Source of the DNA: Bacteroidales bacterium | GTDB taxonomy: Bacteria > Bacteroidota > Bacteroidia > Bacteroidales > GCA-2748055 | DNA length: 9,499 nt | Assembly: GCA_023135025.1 (NCBI GenBank) | Contig: JAGLTY010000054.1 | Location: 1-9,499 of the forward strand | Direction: 5' to 3' | Shown here: in pieces, positions 7,836 to 9,499 of the stretch | How the letters are laid out: every line of letters begins with the position of its first letter | Numbering within the stretch: position 1 is the stretch's first letter | Translations under genes and position numbers: made by a program | The notes under the pieces: model-generated | Databases searched by the model: none | Told to the model about the DNA's origin: nothing | Seen by the model: only the letters and a program-made list of their open reading frames with translations

Positions 7836-8129
7836 ATGAAAGCAGTATTTATTGTATATAACCAGGCACACACCGAGAAGGTAGAATACCTGTTTGAGAT
7901 GTTGAATATCAGTGGATTTACACGCTGGACCGACCTCACTGGCCGGGGCAGTGTGGATGGGCCACCACATATGGGAACCCACACCTGGCCGGAACAGAAT
8001 ACAGCCAGGATGGCGGTCATGGAAGATGATACCATTGCCTCTGTCCTGGAAGGTGTTAAAAAGCTGGACGAAGAGAATAAAGATGTGGGGATCCGCGCAT
8101 TTGTGTGGAACATCGAAGACTCATATTAG
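7836..8129 (+). CDS. Small PII/CutA-like protein at the end of the RND operon
   Basis: A 97-residue soluble protein with no signal peptide or membrane segment. It begins MKAVFIVYNQAHTEKVEYLF, has a central glycine-rich stretch GRGSVDGPPHMGTHTWPEQN (about 37-56), and ends with a beta-alpha-beta-like part finishing IRAFVWNIEDSY. The order of strand, helix, long glycine-rich loop, strand (ARMAVMEDD), helix (SVLEGVKKLDEENKD) and final strand fits a ferredoxin-like PII/CutA fold. From memory, closely similar proteins occur downstream of RND pumps in other Bacteroidota. The ATG lies 3 nt after the pump stop codon, so translational coupling is likely. A role in sensing a ligand or adjusting pump activity is inferred; no nucleotide-binding or metal-site assignment can be made by eye. 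That it is a real gene is supported by its position and conserved-looking composition; the fold is less certain. Confidence 0.75.
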   Translation: MKAVFIVYNQAHTEKVEYLFEMLNISGFTRWTDLTGRGSVDGPPHMGTHTWPEQNTARMAVMEDDTIASVLEGVKKLDEENKDVGIRAFVWNIEDSY

Positions 8130-8174
8130 GCTTTGCCTGACGAGTCAACGAGTGAGCATGCTCGCGTTGCTCGA
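8126..8174. repeat. Palindromic element at the convergent junction
   Basis: The junction of the PII-like gene and the nim-like gene holds an imperfect hairpin. CGAG (8141-8144), CAACG (8146-8150) and GAG (8154-8156) pair with CTC (8161-8163), CGTTG (8165-8169) and CTCG (8170-8173) around a CATG loop. A small AGGC-TTT-GCCT hairpin (8128-8138) lies next to it. It begins at the last bases of the PII-like gene (its TAG stop is inside) and supplies the last nine codons of the nim-like gene. There is no T-tract on either strand, so it is not a classic intrinsic terminator. It may act as a bidirectional transcript end or be a short dispersed palindromic repeat; the latter is inferred and partly rests on memory of similar C-terminal tails. 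Confidence 0.5.
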
Positions 8175-8624
8175 CTGCTTGCCGGTCATGGAGGTGATTG
8201 CAAGCTTCAGGATCACCATGCGGTTTATACTCTTCGGGCTGAATTCAACCAGTTCAGGCGCCCCGTGCTGTGCCATGATCACCTCCAGCCCCTGCTGTTT
8301 GCTCTCCTCATCGGAGAGAATCTCCACAGTTGCGTACCCCACCACAGAACGGTAGCGGGTGGTCCAGTCGCAGGCCCGCTCCCCTTTAAAGATCTCGACC
8401 ATATCCTCTACCTCGAAACAGACCCGGTTGTCTTTCCGGAGCAGGTCGATCTTCTTCCCCTCCGGAGCAGAATGGATGTAGAGGCAGCCATCGCTGTACC
8501 CATAGTTGAATGGTATAATATAGGGCAATTCCCCATCCATCATGGCTACCCTGCAGATGGTAACACCCGAAAGGATCTCATCCAAAATCTTTTCATCTTT
8601 AATCTCCTGGTTTGCTTTTCTCAT
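8145..8624 (-). CDS. Pyridoxamine 5'-phosphate oxidase-like flavoprotein of the Nim family
   Basis: A 159-residue cytoplasmic protein of the FMN-binding split-barrel group, closest in pattern to NimA-type 5-nitroimidazole resistance proteins. Signatures in order: ILSGVTICRVAMMDGELPYI and PFNYGYSDGCLYIHSAPEGKKIDLL (with His51 at the position of the conserved active-site histidine of Nim proteins), then NRVCFEVED, then WTTRYRSVVGYATVEIL (about 87-103), then ILKLAITSMTGKQ near the end. Known family members bind FMN and some reduce nitroimidazoles; many chromosomal homologues have no tested substrate, so drug resistance must not be assumed. The final nine residues (151-159, SSNASMLTR) fall inside the palindromic element and look like an added tail. 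It converges on the efflux operon, with stop codons 15 nt apart, and diverges from the DUF1573 gene. Confidence 0.87.
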   Translation of the reverse strand: MRKANQEIKDEKILDEILSGVTICRVAMMDGELPYIIPFNYGYSDGCLYIHSAPEGKKIDLLRKDNRVCFEVEDMVEIFKGERACDWTTRYRSVVGYATVEILSDEESKQQGLEVIMAQHGAPELVEFSPKSINRMVILKLAITSMTGKQSSNASMLTR

Positions 8625-8681
8625 ATTTTCAAATGGAAATTTAATATGAATATAGTTACTTTATGAAAATGAAGTACTTTT
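8625..8681. promoter_or_regulatory. AT-rich divergent spacer between nim-like and DUF1573 genes
   Basis: These 57 bp are much richer in A and T than the flanking genes and must contain the start signals of two divergent genes. One-mismatch relatives of TAnnTTTG occur on each strand: TAAATTTC on the minus strand (8636-8643) and TACTTTTA on the plus strand (8675-8682). The latter is compatible only with the downstream DUF1573 start at 8700. No convincing -33 partner is visible, so the positions are tentative. Confidence 0.35.
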
Positions 8682-9107
8682 ATGCATTCATTGAAAGTTA
8701 TGAGAGTTCAACTGATAGCAGCTATGGCCATGATGGCCATGACGATCGGTACTACAGGATGTGCCGACACACCGGAAGAGAAGGCAAAAGAGCATGGCCA
8801 GGAGATCTGGTTCGAAGCGTACATGCACGACTATGGACAGATTGAGGAGGATAGTGACGGGACCTGGTCCTTTGCATTTAAGAATCTGGGGGAAGAGTCT
8901 ATTGTGATCAACCGGGTACGATCCACCTGTGGCTGCACCGTCCCCGTTTGGCCCCGGGAGCCCATTGAACCGGGAGCCTCCGGTGAAATAGCAGTCAAGT
9001 ATAATACGGCACGGACCGGCACTTTTATGAAATCGGTTGTTGTATACTCAACTGCTGCCAATTCGCCGGTAAAGCTGCAGATCAAAGGAAAAGTAATCCC
9101 CAAATAA
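8682..9107 (+). CDS. DUF1573 domain protein, exported, possible lipoprotein
   Basis: A 141-residue secreted protein with an N-terminal signal segment and one DUF1573 domain, common in Bacteroidota and of unknown function. The domain has an Ig-like (ASH-type) beta-sandwich. It spans about residues 42-138: FEAYMHDYGQIEED, then the family hallmark STCGCTVPVW (81-90), EPIEPGASGEIAVKYN, and a GTFMKSVVVYS strand. The ATG at 8682 is the first in frame. The ATG at 8700 would begin MRVQLIAAMAMM, a more usual signal peptide, and may be the true start. Cys27 preceded by TTG could be lipidated, but the -3 residue is Thr rather than Leu, so the lipobox is weak. It is followed after 6 nt by the aminotransferase gene, so the two are probably co-transcribed, although a functional link is not evident. 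Confidence 0.88.
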   Translation: MHSLKVMRVQLIAAMAMMAMTIGTTGCADTPEEKAKEHGQEIWFEAYMHDYGQIEEDSDGTWSFAFKNLGEESIVINRVRSTCGCTVPVWPREPIEPGASGEIAVKYNTARTGTFMKSVVVYSTAANSPVKLQIKGKVIPK

Positions 9108-9113
9108 GATAAT

Positions 9114-9499
9114 ATGCCAACCATTTCAAAAAAAGGAGTGCAAATGCCAGCATCTCCCATCCGGAGACTGGTCCCCTATGCCGAAGAGGCCAAGAAAAAG
9201 GGGAGAAAGGTCTACCATCTCAACATCGGTCAGCCCGATATCAAAACCCCGGAAGTGGCCCGCGATGCGGTGAAGAACATGACCGCGAAGGTGATTGAGT
9301 ACAGCCACTCTGCCGGGAACGAAAGTTACAGGCGAAAACTGGCCGCTTTCTACCAGGGCATCGGCATCAATGTGGACCATACCGAAATGCTGATTACTAC
9401 CGGCGGTTCGGAGGCGATCTCATTTGCACTGATGGCAACGGTGGACCCCGGCGAAGAGGTGATTGTACCGGAACCATTCTACGCCAACTACAATGGTTT
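9114..9499 (+). CDS. Class I/II pyridoxal-phosphate aminotransferase, N-terminal part (partial)
   Basis: The first 128 codons of a fold-type I PLP-dependent aminotransferase; the 3' end lies outside the window. Visible features are MPASPIRRLVPYAEEAKKKG (residues 11-30), the substrate-loop motif HLNIGQPDIKTP (35-46), EYSHSAGNESYRRKLAAFY (62-80), the cofactor phosphate-loop region TTGGSEAI (95-102), and VPEPFYANYNG at the end, which contains the tyrosine stacking region. The PLP lysine would come later. The start at 9114 agrees with the short MPxISKKG leader I associate with Bacteroidales homologues; an ATG at 9144 is an alternative. The substrate cannot be told (aspartate, aromatic or another amino acid). 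The gene starts 6 nt after the DUF1573 stop codon. Confidence 0.92.
   Translation, partial: MPTISKKGVQMPASPIRRLVPYAEEAKKKGRKVYHLNIGQPDIKTPEVARDAVKNMTAKVIEYSHSAGNESYRRKLAAFYQGIGINVDHTEMLITTGGSEAISFALMATVDPGEEVIVPEPFYANYNG

Noticed and set aside
7736..8113. 125-residue minus-strand reading frame
   Set aside because: It lies antisense across the pump end and the PII-like gene and has no family features.
8141..8173. Intrinsic terminator for the efflux operon
   Set aside because: The hairpin is plausible, but neither strand has a run of T after the stem, so a rho-independent terminator is not supported; it is listed as a palindromic repeat.
8133..8666. 177-residue plus-strand reading frame
   Set aside because: It is the complement of the Nim-like gene, whose minus-strand translation shows clear family motifs.

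Overview
The window looks like chromosomal DNA of a Bacteroidota bacterium, probably Bacteroidales or a relative. The evidence is the style of the proteins (a DUF1573 lipoprotein-like protein, a Bacteroidales-type aminotransferase start, a Nim-type flavoprotein, an RND adaptor with a lipobox), A-rich leaders without clear Shine-Dalgarno motifs, and a TAnnTTTG-type promoter box upstream of valS. The genus cannot be fixed from the sequence alone.

Layout. Bases 1-1309 (minus strand) hold the N-terminal half of valyl-tRNA synthetase, cut by the window edge. A 176-bp divergent spacer (1310-1485) carries two perfect inverted repeats and short tandem repeats, and is the likely control region. From 1486 to 8129 five plus-strand genes lie close together: a TetR-family regulator, a TolC-type outer-membrane channel, a lipoprotein periplasmic adaptor, a full-length RND inner-membrane pump, and a 97-residue PII/CutA-like protein that starts 3 nt after the pump stop codon. 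Converging on this block is a minus-strand Nim/pyridoxamine-oxidase-like flavoprotein gene (8145-8624). The junction between the two transcription units holds a compact palindromic element that overlaps both gene ends. After an AT-rich divergent spacer come a DUF1573 secreted protein (8682-9107) and, 6 nt later, the start of a class I/II aminotransferase that runs off the right edge.

How the genes work together. The pump, adaptor and channel supply all three parts of a tripartite proton-driven efflux system across both membranes. The TetR protein is the natural candidate repressor of its own operon through the inverted repeats upstream. The small PII-like protein is probably co-translated with the pump and could sense a ligand or modulate it. 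The Nim-like enzyme may be a second xenobiotic-handling function, but it is in a separate transcription unit.

I see no RNA gene, CRISPR array, insertion sequence or phage gene. No gene-free stretch exceeds 300 bases. The least explained items are the PII-like protein in the pump operon, the palindromic element at 8126-8174, and the repeat-rich regulator upstream region. None of these amounts to a clearly new system on sequence alone.
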